Below are positions 1-11,244 of a stretch of 64,000 nucleotides of DNA, in pieces. The position numbers were made by a program, and so were the translations under genes. The stretch is from positions 248,001-312,000 of the forward strand of contig JAIWZP010000026.1 in NCBI GenBank assembly GCA_025201375.1, written 5' to 3'. The notes beneath the pieces were generated by a model, which saw only the letters and a list, made by a program, of their open reading frames with translations, had not been told where the DNA came from and did no database searches. The stretch is from Gongronella butleri. Lineage: Eukaryota; Mucoromycota; Mucoromycetes; Mucorales; Cunninghamellaceae. Position 1 is the stretch's first letter. Each line of letters opens with the position of its first letter.

Positions 1-357
1 ACCATGCCGCCTTGCCCCATCGCACACACCCGTCCGCCGCTCAATTGACCGCATTAAACACATTTTCGGCCGAAAATACCCTCGACGCGGCCGACTCGGC
101 ACGCCCACGGTCGTCCTTGTCCGCATCCTCGTCGCGCATCCACCGCATGTCATTTCCGCCACGCCTCGACCTCTCATTGATCGACAACAAGTCGACAAAT
201 GATGACGAGCGCCGCGATGACGACGTCAGCATCATGAAACAGCGTGCATCCACTACACGTTCGTTTATTCTCATCAAAATCCCGGGTGTGGAGCACTGCC
301 TGAGCTTCAAAGTAAGAGACAGAGAGAGAAAAAAATGAGGGGACAATTGACTTGCTC

Positions 358-396
<39 letters not shown>

Positions 397-1350
397 GTAC
401 TAAAAAAAGGGAAAAAAGGCCATTTATAATCTGCACAACTTTCGATTCAAGCAGCCCAGCTTGGAATACCGCAACAAGTGCTGCTCCTGGTACGAGTTGC
501 TGCAGCTGTTGAAAAAAGGTATTACCTTGTTGCACATTTGAAACATTGGGCTCATTTCGGTTCATTTTTTCTCTTTTTTTTTTCTCTGTCCAGATTTCCG
601 TCGCTCGGTGATCCGGCACGGTGGCAAGCTGCTAAAGGAGAAGCTGACGCCACGGCGGCGCAGCAGCAAGCAGATTGACATGGACCAGGCGAGTCTGTGG
701 GACGACGATGATGAAAATGGCGAAATTGACGAGCATGCGCCGCCCATGGCCATGCACGGTCAGCAATCCAGCAGCGGGCTCAGCCGCAATAGCACCGACG
801 ATACCATGCGCACTGCCCAAAGCAGCGTCCACAGCATGATCAGTGGCAGCGGCAGTGGGGAAAGCAGCCATCATGCCGAGAATCCGACGTATACTAGCAC
901 AGACAATGTCCATCCACTTGATATCATGGCTAACGCTGATGATGACGACGATTTGTCGTCCTCGTCCTCGGACCACTATCGAGATGACAGCTCCAGTACC
1001 ACCACCAACGAATCGCTCGAGCATCTTTTGCTCGCGCTCGATGGCGACGCCAGCGATCACGCGCTGGAGGATGACGATGAAGACGACGACGACGACGACA
1101 ATGACCTTGTCTCCCTCCACTCGGACAACTCGGAAAATCAAACCCGCCCATTGCGCCGCTCATTCACAAGGTAATGACAAAGAAAAATGCGTCGAAACAA
1201 GCATATCCGCTCGCGATTTGACGCGTTTTCTTCTTGCACTCTTTCTTTAGGTGGTTCTCCAAGCGCAATAAGGTTACAGGCATGGAAGCGCCCGAATTGG
1301 AGCACCTGTCCAAGGCGCGACTGCTGTTTGGCAAGCATTACGGCCATTGA
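1..1350 (+). CDS. FMP27: FMP27/BLTP2 (Hobbit)-like bridge lipid-transfer protein, C-terminal part, 5' truncated by window edge
   Basis: The reading frame is open from the left edge; the first complete codon starts at base 3. Exons: 1-311, 410-518, 594-1170, 1251-1350 (TGA 1348-1350); all introns are GT-AG and frames join. Joined exons 1-3 read ...FILIKIPGVEHCLSFK, then a segment with LEYRNK and LLQLLKK, then DFRRSVIRHGGKLLKEKL. This order (IPGV...SFKG, P-x-LEYRNK, LKKD..., HGG...LxxKL) matches the C-terminus of the fungal FMP27/YPR117W, animal Hobbit/KIAA0100 family. Those are very large rod-like proteins that carry lipid between ER and plasma membrane. The final ~240 residues are a Ser/Asp-rich acidic, probably disordered tail with a run of about 14 Asp/Glu, ending WFSKRNK...LLFGKHYGH. 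The tail is less conserved and is not itself diagnostic. Only the last ~360 residues are visible, so N-terminal features cannot be checked. Confidence 0.78.
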
Positions 1351-2211
1351 CAATCGCATTCGCCGTCCTCTCCGTCTTTCTCTCATTTTTGAGCACTTTT
1401 TTTTTTGCACCTCTTTCAATACCCATCTCCTGGTCATAGCATCATGTTTTACGCCTTTTGCATCCTCTTTTCTCCCCCCTTTTAAAAAATTTTGGCTTGT
1501 CGCGATGAAAAATCGCAATTGCCTCCCTATTTGTTACTCCCTTTTTGCCCCCTTTTGTTAAATACATTTTCTTTTTCGATGCATTCACTTGTTGAATCCC
1601 TCTTTTCATTGGCTTTTTTACCATTTTACAAAACAAATGATATGTTTTGCCATTTCGCGATAGAAATCGCCCCCGTGCCTCTCGTCGCGCCTCTCTTGCA
1701 GAGCGGCGCAATCCATAAAAACGGGCAATTTTTGCCCGTCTGGCCAATCTCTCATGCCATTTCCCCCCAAAAAAATAAGGTTATGGGGCCAAAAGGCGTC
1801 AAACAAGGTATCCAACCACCCTTATTTTTCTGCATGCACACTCGCTCGATGCATCGGGTGGTCAGACTTGGGGCGCGTCGCATTCATGCATGTGCCCCTA
1901 TGAACAGGCCCAAAAACCCTGAAAAAAAAAAAAAAAAAAACGCCAGTAGAGGGATGTGACGCCGCAAAAACGCCTGGATGCATTTGTACGATATTCCCCT
2001 AGTGCATGGTTTTGAGCTACCCCTGATAAATAAGAATGGATCTTTGTTACTTTATTGCTTGTTATTGCCCCACAAACGGTGGATGCATCAGATAAACGCT
2101 AGAAAGAATAGGAGACACAGCCCGATGGTACCCAATTGCATCCCAATTGCATATAAAAAGTAGGCTGCCTCCATCGCTTCTTTGTTTCTTTCCCACCACT
2201 CCGATTTTAAA
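1351..2211. other. Intergenic, 861 bp, no gene recognised
   Basis: Pyrimidine-rich 3' flank of the FMP27-like gene, then AT-rich sequence with an A run near 1921-1940. Short open frames here have no recognisable motif and no supportable splice structure. The last 60 bp are the core promoter and leader of the secreted-protein gene. Confidence 0.6.
2152..2158 (+). promoter_or_regulatory. TATA box of the small secreted protein gene
   Basis: TATAAAA lies 54 bp upstream of the ATG at 2212, a typical distance for a fungal TATA promoter with a short leader (GCTTCTTTGTTTCTTTCCC follows). Confidence 0.6.
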
Positions 2212-2523
2212 ATGATCAAATCTCTGGTGTTTCTTTTTTTCATGGCGTTCTTGACAGTCGAGTCTGCCAGGCACCGCACGCCACCCAAGAAAACGCCCAC
2301 CGGGTTCTTCTCGTGCCGTTGCGACGGCGACTTGTCTGTTAATATCGCGCTAGCCACTGGAGTCGCGTGCAATGTGGCCAGCGGCTTTTTCTTTTCCGAC
2401 AAGAACGGGATCGCGCAAATCGCAGCCTCATGTACCGTCCCGGAGGCCGATCAGGAAAAATTCAAGGCCGGCTGCACCAAGTTTGGCATTGGCAGCAGCT
2501 GTGGAAGCATCAACAGAGCTTAA
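2212..2523 (+). CDS. Small secreted cysteine-rich protein (103 aa), unknown function
   Basis: Single exon, ATG 2212, TAA 2521-2523. I chose this ATG because it opens a textbook signal peptide (MIKSLVFLFFMAFLTVESA, basic residue then hydrophobic core); the upstream in-frame codons lie in the leader. The mature part of about 84 residues starts with a basic Pro/Lys stretch (RHRTPPKKTP). It has six cysteines: a CRC pair, then VAC, ASC, AGC and SSC contexts. Three disulfides are therefore possible. Architecture suggests an apoplastic or effector-like protein, a hydrophobin-like protein or a small antimicrobial protein. The spacing is not the CC...CC hydrophobin pattern, and I do not recognise the family. 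A TATA box and a poly(A) signal bracket the frame, which supports a real gene. Confidence 0.7.
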   Translation: MIKSLVFLFFMAFLTVESARHRTPPKKTPTGFFSCRCDGDLSVNIALATGVACNVASGFFFSDKNGIAQIAASCTVPEADQEKFKAGCTKFGIGSSCGSINRA

Positions 2524-2600
2524 AACCATAATACGTGCGCTTCTACTTGCCATCCAGCGCGTCTTGCTAATTGTGCAATCTGGAAAAATAATCTTTTTGT

Positions 2601-2606
2601 AATAAA
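2601..2606 (+). terminator. AATAAA polyadenylation signal
   Basis: AATAAA 78 bp past the stop of the small secreted protein gene, followed by GC-poorer TGCATCCGCC-type repeats. Confidence 0.45.
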
Positions 2607-3289
2607 ATCGGCTTATGCATCCGCCTCGTGCAATCTTGCATCCGCCTTGCATTGATACACATCCATTCTGTGCAACTTTTGGCGTTTCTCTAGGGAAAAC
2701 GCAGGAGAGAAGCAGAAATCACAGAGTGTCATGCTTTTGACTCTGATCTTTTGCACAAAATGCGTATATTGTATCACATTGACGTGAGCCGTCACCAACA
2801 AAACATTAGCAATTGTCTTTGCAAGAAAATGCATGAAAATGCATGAAAATGGACGGAAGCGCGGATGACCAAATAAAATCACCCCTTTTGCTCGTTTTCT
2901 CGACGATCGACAACAGCGAGCCAAAGGCATTCCTTCCACCCTCTTTCAAATGAATCAGCAGAAGGTAGCTAGCATCATTCGACACAAAATTTTAGTGATC
3001 TCCGTTAGATGGCCGTTAAAATGGCCGTTATTTTAACCTATGCCTCCATTCACAAGATGGTACTAACCAAATCTCCGCGAGCCCTTGATGTGGTTTCATG
3101 CCTTGGCGTCATTTAGCAATGTATATGAATTTGAAATCGCTGAGAGCAGGTTCATCCTTTTAATTTGATGAAAAAGATCATTTTGAGAAAAAGTCAAGGC
3201 ACAGCCTGCCAACCAAGCACCGCGATCTCCTGCAATATTGCTCAAATGAAAGAGCGACATGGAAAACCTAGACAGGACACAACTTATAG

Positions 3290-4220
3290 CTGTCTGAACG
3301 TGCTAGGGGTCGAGCAACACGCAAATCAAAAATTGGCCGCGACAGGTCCCCAAACCAAAAAGTTGAAAAACGTGTCTCCAGAATCACACCAAACTTGCAC
3401 ACATGACGCATCGAATGAGGAAACCAGCACAAATGCTCAAAAAAAAGGTCGTCCATTGACCCGTTGACGAGCAGTACTTGATTTTGGTTTAAACTTGGCA
3501 CGCGAATTGCGCGGATTAAACGCGTTCCCAAAGCCATGCCGACGCGTCCAATAGCACAAAAGATGCCAGAGGCATGGATTTGAATAGAAACAGGCGCGTG
3601 TAAATGAATGTTTGACACGGTTTATTACGCCTCAAAGATTACATATACTTTTGGAACAGTGTCAAAAGTGTCAAAAAACCACTTTTTTCATAGATCATTC
3701 ATGTCTACTTACGCGGCGAGCCACGCTTTTTCAAGTGAAATAACTTTCAAAGCGCTGCGGCCAATCCTCGTTGAGTTTGCCTTGTGATGAAAAGTTGCAG
3801 CTTTTCGCGTTGTACTCGGAAAGCAGTGCGTGAAATATCTTTTTTTATTGCATTTTTGCCGGTGAATCCGATGTGTTTACCATATGCTTGAAGGGCGTGG
3901 CGATCTGAGGACCTAATTTTACCATTTTCAAAATCCGTGACTGTACCCCTGTGAAAATTCGTCATTTTTGAAGATGGCTATGGTGTGTCGTTAAATGATC
4001 GAGTCTCTCTAAAACGGGTCGTGTTATGCGTTTTAGCCTCTCTCTTTTCAGAAACAACTTCAAAACGTGGAGTTGATGAAATGGTCGTCCGACCAATTGT
4101 CGAAAAATGACGAATTTCGCCGTTGCGCGCCAAAGTGCCAATCAGTGGGGATGCTGGTGGGCATCCTAAACGTCGATGGCAAAGTTTGAATGTCATGTTG
4201 ATTTCACGCTGGGCCATATA
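3290..4220 (-). repeat. Dispersed degenerate repeat family R1, copy A
   Basis: Aligns by eye with 33541-34350 in the same orientation and with 28480-29520 and 50690-51250 in reverse complement. Shared landmarks include a CGTGTCTCCAGAAT...CCAAACTTGCACACA block at 3372-3402 (compare 33602-33640) and a GGACCTAATTTTACC...TGACTGTACCCC block at 3909-3950 (compare 34145-34187). No intact open frame is conserved among copies. It is probably an old transposon relic. Confidence 0.6.
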
Positions 4221-5107
4221 AAAAATATTTCAAGCAGGTGACATTGAAAAAGGCACACCAGCGCATGGTCAATTCAGGGCGAGCGCGGGTGATGTGATTT
4301 CTGTGCGACCTGGATCCCAATCTCCGCTTGCGACTTTTGCCGGTGATCCCGCCATTTGCTTCTCACCCTCCGCCTCTCACACAGAGTTTACATTGATTTC
4401 TAGCATTGCTATCGCCCACTTTGTGATTCCGCGTGTCATTCCGACATTCGCGGGGCTCTATCAATGCATAAAAAAATGAAGAAAATGAACGGGGCCATGT
4501 TGTCAATTGTTCTGTGCTCGTGCGCACGCGCCTCACGGGCAATGGACCGGGCATCGCGCTTTTGTTTGCTGTGAAAAAACAGGTTAGCGTGGCACACAGC
4601 ATCCCCCCCTTGCTCTTGTTGATTAGCATGATGCGACGGTATCTAATCGAGATCGAGTGTTCCGGAGCACGCCTCAACCTTGGAGCCCGGCAGTCTACGT
4701 CGTTTTGTGTGTGTTTTGGCTCCAATTAGGCATTTTGCCACACTGTCGTCATAAAGATTACCCCACCAGGTGACATGAAAAGATGATCTTATCCATGGAG
4801 GCCCAAAGCAAGGGCTTTGCCTTTTTGCAGATGCGCAGTGCAGAGGGTGCATCCGTGGAAGGAGTTTCAAAAACCAAACACCAAAATGCTAAATTAAGCC
4901 AGAAAAATGATAAGGCGGCTTGGTTCTTTATCATGCAAGTGAATCAGGCCCAAAATGGCAATTGATAACCATAAATCAGCCCTTGTTGACTTCCTATCAG
5001 GAGCAAAAAAGAAAGCATGATGGCCCAAACAAATGCGAGAGACAAAGAGATAAAGGAGGCTCCAATACAAAACGCTCAGTGCATGCCTTGTGCTTTGAGC
5101 AAACGGG
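4221..5107. other. Intergenic, no gene recognised
   Basis: Unique-looking sequence upstream of the ammonium transporter promoter. Short open frames on both strands carry no recognisable motif. Confidence 0.5.
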
Positions 5108-5115
5108 TATAAATA
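5108..5115 (+). promoter_or_regulatory. TATA box of the ammonium transporter gene
   Basis: TATAAATA about 100 bp upstream of the ATG at 5216, followed by a T-rich leader with two runs of nine or more T. Confidence 0.55.
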
Positions 5116-5215
5116 GGAAACAAGATCGCACCGGTCTTTTTTTTTTTCTCATTGTCTTTCTTGTTGATTTTTAAAAAAAAACCTTTTTTTTTTCTACACA
5201 TTGACACTTTTTACA

Positions 5216-6943
5216 ATGGCTGACGCAGCTCCCCCCACATTTAGCTCAGGCGACATTTCCTGGGTGCTTGCTTCCACCGCGCTTGTATGGCTCATGATTC
5301 CCGGTGTGGGCTACTTCTACAGCGGCATGGCGCGATCAAAGAATGCCTTGTCTTTGATTCTGTGCTGTATGTTGTCGCTCGTGGTCGTCACTGTCCAGGT
5401 AAAAAGAAAAAAAATAGCAAGCATAATTTCCGACGCCATACTGTGCGGAACGCGCTTCATTCGGATGGAGTTGTTCTGACCATTTTTTTTCTTTTTCAAT
5501 TGTTTATAGTGGTTCATTTGGGGCTTCAGCTTAACATTCACCAAGACGGGCTCCAACCCCATCATTGGTAACTTAGACAATGCGTTTTTGCGCGGCGTCC
5601 TTGGCGATCCCTCCATTGGCTCGACGGCGATCCCTGATTTGGTCTTTTCTATCTGTAAGATTTGCATTTCATTGGCTTTTTTCGCCTAGTTTTATTGGAC
5701 GTGATGAACAACATACTAAATTTTTTTTTCTATTTTTCCACAGTCCAATGCATGTTTGCCGCTCTGACGCCTGCTCTTGCCATCGGCTCTGCCGCGGAAC
5801 GCGGTCGTCTCTTGCCTATGGTGATTTTCATGTTTGTGTGGTCGACACTCGTGTACGATTTCATCGCGTATTGGACTTGGAATGCCTCGGGCGGCTGGTC
5901 GGCCAAGCTGGGTGCCATTGACTTTGCTGGCGGCACGCCCGTTCACATCTCGAGCGGTTTCGCATCTCTCGCTTATGCTCTTGTGCTCGGCAAGCGTCAA
6001 GGCCATGGCAGCGTCACGCATGCTCATGACTTTAAGCCCCACAACATGTCCAACGTCATCCTCGGCACTGCTTTCCTCTGGTTCGGCTGGTACGTCACCC
6101 AAACCAAAAAAAAAAAAAATGCGCGTCCCCGCGCATTTTTTTTTTTTTTTGTCTGTTTCTTATTATTTTTTTCTTGCACATTTTAGGTTCGGCTTCAATG
6201 GCGGATCTGCTCTTGCTGGCAACTTGCGCGCTGCGATGGCCTGCGTGGTGACGAACTTGGCTGCGTCTGTGGGCGGCATCACGTGGATGCTTCTTGATTA
6301 TCGTTTGGAACGCAAGTTTACGGCGCTTGGTTTTTGTTCTGGCGCTGTCGCGGGTCTCGTTGCGATCACGCCCGGTTCTGGCTACGTTGGTCCTGGCCCT
6401 AGTGTTGCCATTGGCTTCCTGGGCGCGGTTGCGTGCAATTTCGCGTGCCACCTCAAGAACGTGTTCAACTATGATGATGCGCTCGACGTGTTTGCCGTGC
6501 ACGGTGTGGGCGGCTTTGTCGGCAGCTTGTTGACGGGCATCTTTGCCGAGGCGTACATTGCCAACTTGGACGGTACCACCGTCATTCCCGGCGGCTGGAT
6601 GAACCGCAATTGGATCCAGCTCGCGTACCAGCTTGCCGACGCGTCCGCCGGTGCCGCGTGGTCCTTCTTCGTCACATTGATCATCCTGCTCGTCATGGAC
6701 CGCATCCCCGGCCTGTCGCTGCGTGTCACGCCCGAAGTTGAGCTTCAGGGCCTCGATGCCGCGGAAATCGGCGAACTCGCCTATTACCATGTCGACAAGG
6801 TCGTCACCGTCGACCCCACCACCGGTCAGTCCAAGGTCGTCTCGGAGCGCGTCCGTGAGGTTCACGAACACGCCAATGCTCACGGCGAAATCGACTCCGA
6901 AAAGATCATTGCTCAGTCCCCACAACAACTCAACAATGTCTAA
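5216..6943 (+). CDS. AMT: Ammonium transporter, Amt/Mep/Rh family (476 aa)
   Basis: Plasma-membrane ammonium uptake channel/transporter. Exons: 5216-5398, 5510-5654, 5744-6089, 6187-6943; GT-AG junctions keep frame and give 476 residues, a normal length. The N-terminus has the family signature [20 protein letters not shown] followed by [12 protein letters not shown]. Both pore histidines of the family are visible, about His177 (GTPVHISSG) and His330 ([15 protein letters not shown]). The [12 protein letters not shown] and [13 protein letters not shown] motifs are also intact, and about 11 hydrophobic spans are present. The C-terminal tail after [18 protein letters not shown] is hydrophilic and cytosolic in this family, where it couples subunits of the trimer. 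Nothing suggests degradation. Intron 3 contains an unusual A/T hairpin, listed separately. Nitrogen-responsive regulation is usual for the family but is not shown by the sequence. Confidence 0.96.
6106..6150. repeat. Perfect inverted repeat (A-run + ATGCGCG hairpin) inside an intron of the ammonium transporter
   Basis: An A14 run followed by TGCGCG, a TCCC loop, then CGCGCA and a T15 run. The arms pair perfectly over about 20 bp. It begins 16 bp after the donor site of intron 3 (6090-6186). Confidence 0.8.
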
Positions 6944-8779
6944 ACGCAGAAATTCTCCTTCCTCGTCCTTTCCTTTCCCTTTCTCCTCACTTTATCACCC
7001 CCCAAACCTTGACTCCAATATATCATTACAATCCCAATTTTAATTTTTTATGCTCTTTCCACCATCTTTTTTTTTTTTTTGCCTATGTAGATTTTAAATG
7101 CCTTAGTGATTAAATGAAAATCTCAAAATACCATGTCCAATTCACCACACGCCTCCTTAGCACCTTGCGCCTTGCTTTATTATTTTTTTCTGCATCCTTG
7201 CATCCTTGCATCCTTGCATCCTGCGCATCAGAATCAAAAAGGAGAAATTGCATGAACGAGTCCCTTTTTTTTTTTGCGCCTTGATGCCGCCTTGGTTGCT
7301 TGATGCATGCGATCTTTTGTAGCCAATGACGACTCGTGTGTGGAAAAAGAAGGGAAAAGCTGGTGGACCAAGTGATCATGCTGGCCCTGGTTCCTATGGC
7401 CATTGTGTTTTCCTCTTTGTTTTCGTGTGTGAGGCGCTCAATTGCCCTTTCCCACAGCTTATTTCCAAATTTGACGGGATCCAAGATAAGTGATAAGTCG
7501 ACCAGATAATCAAACATGCTCATGAGGAACCTCGTGCATTAAGATATCCGGCAAATTGATCATTTTTGTCTCCTTGTCATATCAAGATGGCGATCTCCAG
7601 TGGATGAAAGGGAAAGCAACGTTGTCCACGATCGAAAAAAAAGCGCTGGATCTCCTTTTGATACTGTCAAGTCATTGCGACGTATGCAGGTATGATACTG
7701 TAAAATGAACCAAAAAAAAAAAGGCAAAACATTGTGATTTATTGCCGTTAATTTGTGGTGTCCATCAAGGCGGTCCCTCTGAGGATAATATTTACGACTT
7801 GAGCCGCAATTCCCTCATTGGAAAAACCGCGCAAGCGTTGTCATGAGCTGACGCACGCAGAAAAAGGAACGCGCATCTAATCTTTCAGGCCCTTTTAAGG
7901 CAGCATTGGTCGTGGCTCGTGGGGTGTCTTGTGCGACCGTGATGAAGAGGGTTAAATGCCAGGCACCGGTACCTTCACGCCCTTTACGCTTGCAATTTTT
8001 GCCCACAGCTTGAAAAAAAATGTCATCTATGACCGAGAAACAAATACAGAATCGGGCACTCTTGTCTCAAGACAAATGAAACAATTCATGTCTTCCTACC
8101 TAGAACTGTGCATCATAGCAAGATATATACTGTAATCAAGTACAGACGAAAAAGTAAATAAAAAGGTTCCCATTTTGATTTTTTTGATAGCCGGCTAATA
8201 CTACTTGGCCATTTAATTGCTCAGCACACAGCTTGTTGATAGATAAAATGGATGCTATGCATTTCGGATGCAATTCGCATCAAGCAAACCCGACCATCGT
8301 GCCAAAAAAAAAAATGCATTAAAACGCGCAAATTCGATATTGCTGGCGCTGCAATGATTGAATCTCTGTCAAATTTTGATATAGTCGAGGTTTTACTTCT
8401 ATCGTTCCTTATTTGTAACTAAAGAAGGCTTGAAATAGATCATCAAGGAGAAAATGTCAAAAAAGCCCTGATTTCCGCGGTGTTTCAAGCTGAACGCGCG
8501 AACCTGGAAGCGCGAAACTCCGAAACGCGTCCTGCTTAAAATCACGAGCTACAATTTCCGAGTGGGGCTCAGTCTTCAGCTATTAAACAGCCATTGGTGG
8601 CGCGTAGCACAAAACATAATCGTTTAACCTGACCTCGCTCTCAAAACAAAAATCGTAAACTCTGATCCCAGAATGATGCCAAAAATTGTGCAAAAGTTGC
8701 CTCCCGAGGAATCATTAAGGAAATACAAAAAAAATGAGCTGGGCTCATGCAGAGGTTAACGAGCAATCGGCAATTTTAA
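6944..8779. other. Intergenic, 1.8 kb, no gene recognised
   Basis: 3' flank of the ammonium transporter followed by AT-rich sequence. It holds a TGCATCCT minisatellite at 7191-7221, several T runs and the first TACWGTATCAT motifs (7692-7702, reverse orientation). Open frames here, such as a minus-strand frame across 7110-7523, have no recognisable domain and include the minisatellite. Confidence 0.5.
7191..7221. repeat. TGCATCCT minisatellite
   Basis: Four near-perfect tandem copies of the 8-bp unit TGCATCCT. Similar GCATCC words also occur near 2612-2645, in the 3' flank of the small secreted protein gene. Confidence 0.75.
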
Positions 8780-9260
8780 ATAAAACGTTAATAACAAGTT
8801 GCACAGGAAAAACGCTTCCATAGGCAAGAAATGCACCGGGCGCATGAATGTAATTAGGGACAGATGCATGTAGCGTGACGTTTGACGCGCTCTATCACGC
8901 GCCGAAAGTTGCCCCGAATCATCCCTCACTTTGCTGCGCATCCTATCTGCCAACTGTCCATTATTTTTAGTGATCATTGGTCATTGCGTACGCGCGGAGT
9001 CGCGCTTTTTCTGGAAATACGCTTTTCGAGACCCTGTGCCCCTTTTTCGTCGAGATAGCCGATGGTCGAAAACATGACCTCAAAACGCACAAAATCAGAG
9101 ATTTTACCATTTGAAAATGGCCGATTGACACCCTCGGCACCCAGCTATTCGATGGTCATTTTATTGCACACCAGGCAACTAGTCAAAGCCAACACCCAGT
9201 GGGTTTGACCCCAATTATGTCACGGGGTGTTGGACATGACCATTAAATTGTCAAAGCGCA
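8780..9260 (-). repeat. Dispersed repeat family R1, copy B (partial)
   Basis: The landmark GACGTTTGACGCGCTCTATCACGCG near 8878 aligns with TGACGCGGTTTTTCACCCGTCC at 33846 and TTTGACACGGTTTATTACGCC at 3610. It is followed in each copy by a conserved GATCATCAATGGTCA-like block. It is more degraded than copies A, C and D. Confidence 0.45.
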
Positions 9261-9441
9261 CAAATTTGCCTTTTTTTTTTGGCCCCCTACACCGCCATGG
9301 CAATCTTATTGGTAAGCAGCAAGTTGCACAAGTGTCTGTAGTCTCACGCCTCAGTACTCCAGCCCGCATTCCGCTGCATTTAATTGTATTTTGTCCATGA
9401 CTTCTGCTTTTCTTTTCTGTTTTTCATCTTTTTTTCACAAA

Positions 9442-11244
9442 ATGGACAAGTTGCCGTCAGAAATATGGTCGCTGATCTTCCGCTTTTTGAGCCCTCAGTA
9501 CATGACGACGCTGGCCGTCGTCAGTCGATCGATGAACGCTCTAGTCACACCAAATTTGTACGGCACCGTGCATTTGTATGATATGGCTCAGCTTCCACTG
9601 CTTTGCAACACGTTAAAAACACATTGCACCTCATTAAACGAGTTTAGTGGCGACGCCCTTGGCAAACTTGTGCGCTGCATCCATCTTTACGACGAAGGAC
9701 TGCTCGAAATGACTCAATTTAGTACTTTGCAGCGCATGACGCCCAATGTTCATTACATCGACCTTCCCTGCGGAATTTGGACCAGGAAAAGAGCGCTGTT
9801 GAGCAGGGCAACCCATTGGAAAAAGCTGACACACCTTCCTCAATGGATTACATATCTGCAAAGCGCGTATGGCTTGTCTTCTCACAAATTGCAGCAATGG
9901 ACATCGATGTGCTGCAATCAATCTTACATTCACCATGCCCATGAGGCTGCGCAACAATTCCAGTGTCTGACGAGGATCTCCATCAAGTCGTTTCATGAGG
10001 ATCGCCGCCGGGGTTACACAGGCATCCACATTCTTACATTTTTGGAGCAGACGCATGCCATTGCACCGGCCCTTGTCCATCTCGATGTCCGCCTCTCGCC
10101 AAAATGGTTCATTCGCTCAAAAAATGCACCACCAGAATTGACAGACATTCATCCCGCCATGGCTCTTCGGTCGTTTCACATTTTTCTGCCAAGTCTCGAC
10201 CAGAAATCGATGGAATATATCGTTAAAAAATACCCGGGCTTGACGTCACTGTCAATGTTTATTCTTCTTCAGTCGATCATTCATTTCGAAAAGTGGCCAG
10301 CACAGCTGCATCAACAATTCAAATCGATTATTTGCCAGCTTGAGCACCTTGACATGCGAATCCCTAATGTTGGCATCAGAGACGATGCTAACAAAGGAAA
10401 AAATGATGCTTTTGCAATCATGATCCTTGATTACATCAGCCGCTGCAACAAGCCGCTGCATACACAATCCCTCAAGCGTCTCGCGTGGACTTTGAACATA
10501 AACGCATTCCCCCATATACTCGATCGCCTGCTTTCTCCATCAGGTACATGGGACCACTTGCATGATCTTGCACTGAATATGCATTGCCGCGTCAGTGAAC
10601 CCAATAATTGGCCTTGGACATCAAAAAATGGCGTTTCAATACCTAAAGTCAGGCAACTAAGCATTTGGTACATTTGTCCCGACGGGAATAATGCACCGCA
10701 ATCCATTGATCTATGCTGGACCGATCTGTTGGCGTGCTTCTCGTGCTTGGAGTTTCTAGCGTTGGAAGGACCAATTGCGCTTTTGACAAAACAAGAGGCA
10801 TTGGAAGCAACACATGCGCTGCGGCGCCATCCACTACGTGGTCTCAAGATTTACGGGGTTAACGTTGGAACGGCGCTTCCGGAAATACTACAAACCTGCT
10901 TTTTCCTCGTCGATTTGGTGCTCGAAAATGTGACATCTCAGACGACGCAGATTGTCATCAATACTCCAGAGCGGCATTACAAGCGAATCCACATTGGCTG
11001 CCGCGACCAAGACGGACCAGACGACAACAATACGTTGGTCTTAAAAATACACACCTGCTCAGCAGCATCACCAAAGATGATCATGCAAGAAGCCTCCAGC
11101 CCCACCAAATTACATCTGCGCATCATTTTCCATTGCCACTCTTATTACAAACTTATCAATTGCTACAAGGGCCATTACGAGAGCACGCACCTCACACCCA
11201 GACGCATTTCTAACTTTTCGTACATTCACAATGATGAAGAATAA
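9442..11244 (+). CDS. F-box / leucine-rich-repeat-like protein (600 aa), intronless
   Basis: ATG 9442, TAA 11242-11244. The N-terminus, MDKLPSEIWSLIFRFLSPQY followed by LAVVSRSMNALVTPNLYGTV, is a classic F-box (LPxEIxxxIxxxL...LxxVSRxxxxLxxPxLY). F-box proteins recruit substrates to SCF (Skp1-Cullin1) ubiquitin ligases. The rest shows irregular hydrophobic blocks (LVHLDVRLS, LTSLSMFIL, LEHLDMRIP, LKRLAWTLN, LEFLALEG, LRGLKIYGV, LVDLVLENV), consistent with a divergent LRR array that binds substrate. I start at the second in-frame Met because the F-box begins there; the upstream codons are Phe-rich leader. The gene has no introns although conserved genes here average many, and it stands alone between repeat blocks. 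Such genes are often lineage-expanded in fungi. The substrate cannot be predicted. Confidence 0.82.
   Translation: MDKLPSEIWSLIFRFLSPQYMTTLAVVSRSMNALVTPNLYGTVHLYDMAQLPLLCNTLKTHCTSLNEFSGDALGKLVRCIHLYDEGLLEMTQFSTLQRMTPNVHYIDLPCGIWTRKRALLSRATHWKKLTHLPQWITYLQSAYGLSSHKLQQWTSMCCNQSYIHHAHEAAQQFQCLTRISIKSFHEDRRRGYTGIHILTFLEQTHAIAPALVHLDVRLSPKWFIRSKNAPPELTDIHPAMALRSFHIFLPSLDQKSMEYIVKKYPGLTSLSMFILLQSIIHFEKWPAQLHQQFKSIICQLEHLDMRIPNVGIRDDANKGKNDAFAIMILDYISRCNKPLHTQSLKRLAWTLNINAFPHILDRLLSPSGTWDHLHDLALNMHCRVSEPNNWPWTSKNGVSIPKVRQLSIWYICPDGNNAPQSIDLCWTDLLACFSCLEFLALEGPIALLTKQEALEATHALRRHPLRGLKIYGVNVGTALPEILQTCFFLVDLVLENVTSQTTQIVINTPERHYKRIHIGCRDQDGPDDNNTLVLKIHTCSAASPKMIMQEASSPTKLHLRIIFHCHSYYKLINCYKGHYESTHLTPRRISNFSYIHNDEE

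Noticed and set aside
632..1141. 169-aa antisense frame over the FMP27-like tail
   Set aside because: Val/Ile-rich text is the complement of Asp/Glu codon repeats (GAC/GAT/GAA).
3268..3618. VCKFG-ILET-like translated similarity between R1 copies A, C and D as a conserved protein
   Set aside because: Similarity extends at DNA level outside any frame, and each copy has stops at different places.
6095..6928. 277-aa open frame antisense to the ammonium transporter
   Set aside because: Mirror of a GC-rich coding exon; no start context, no domain, and the plus strand is clearly the gene.
7191..7221. CRISPR-like array
   Set aside because: Eight-bp direct repeats without spacers; plain minisatellite.
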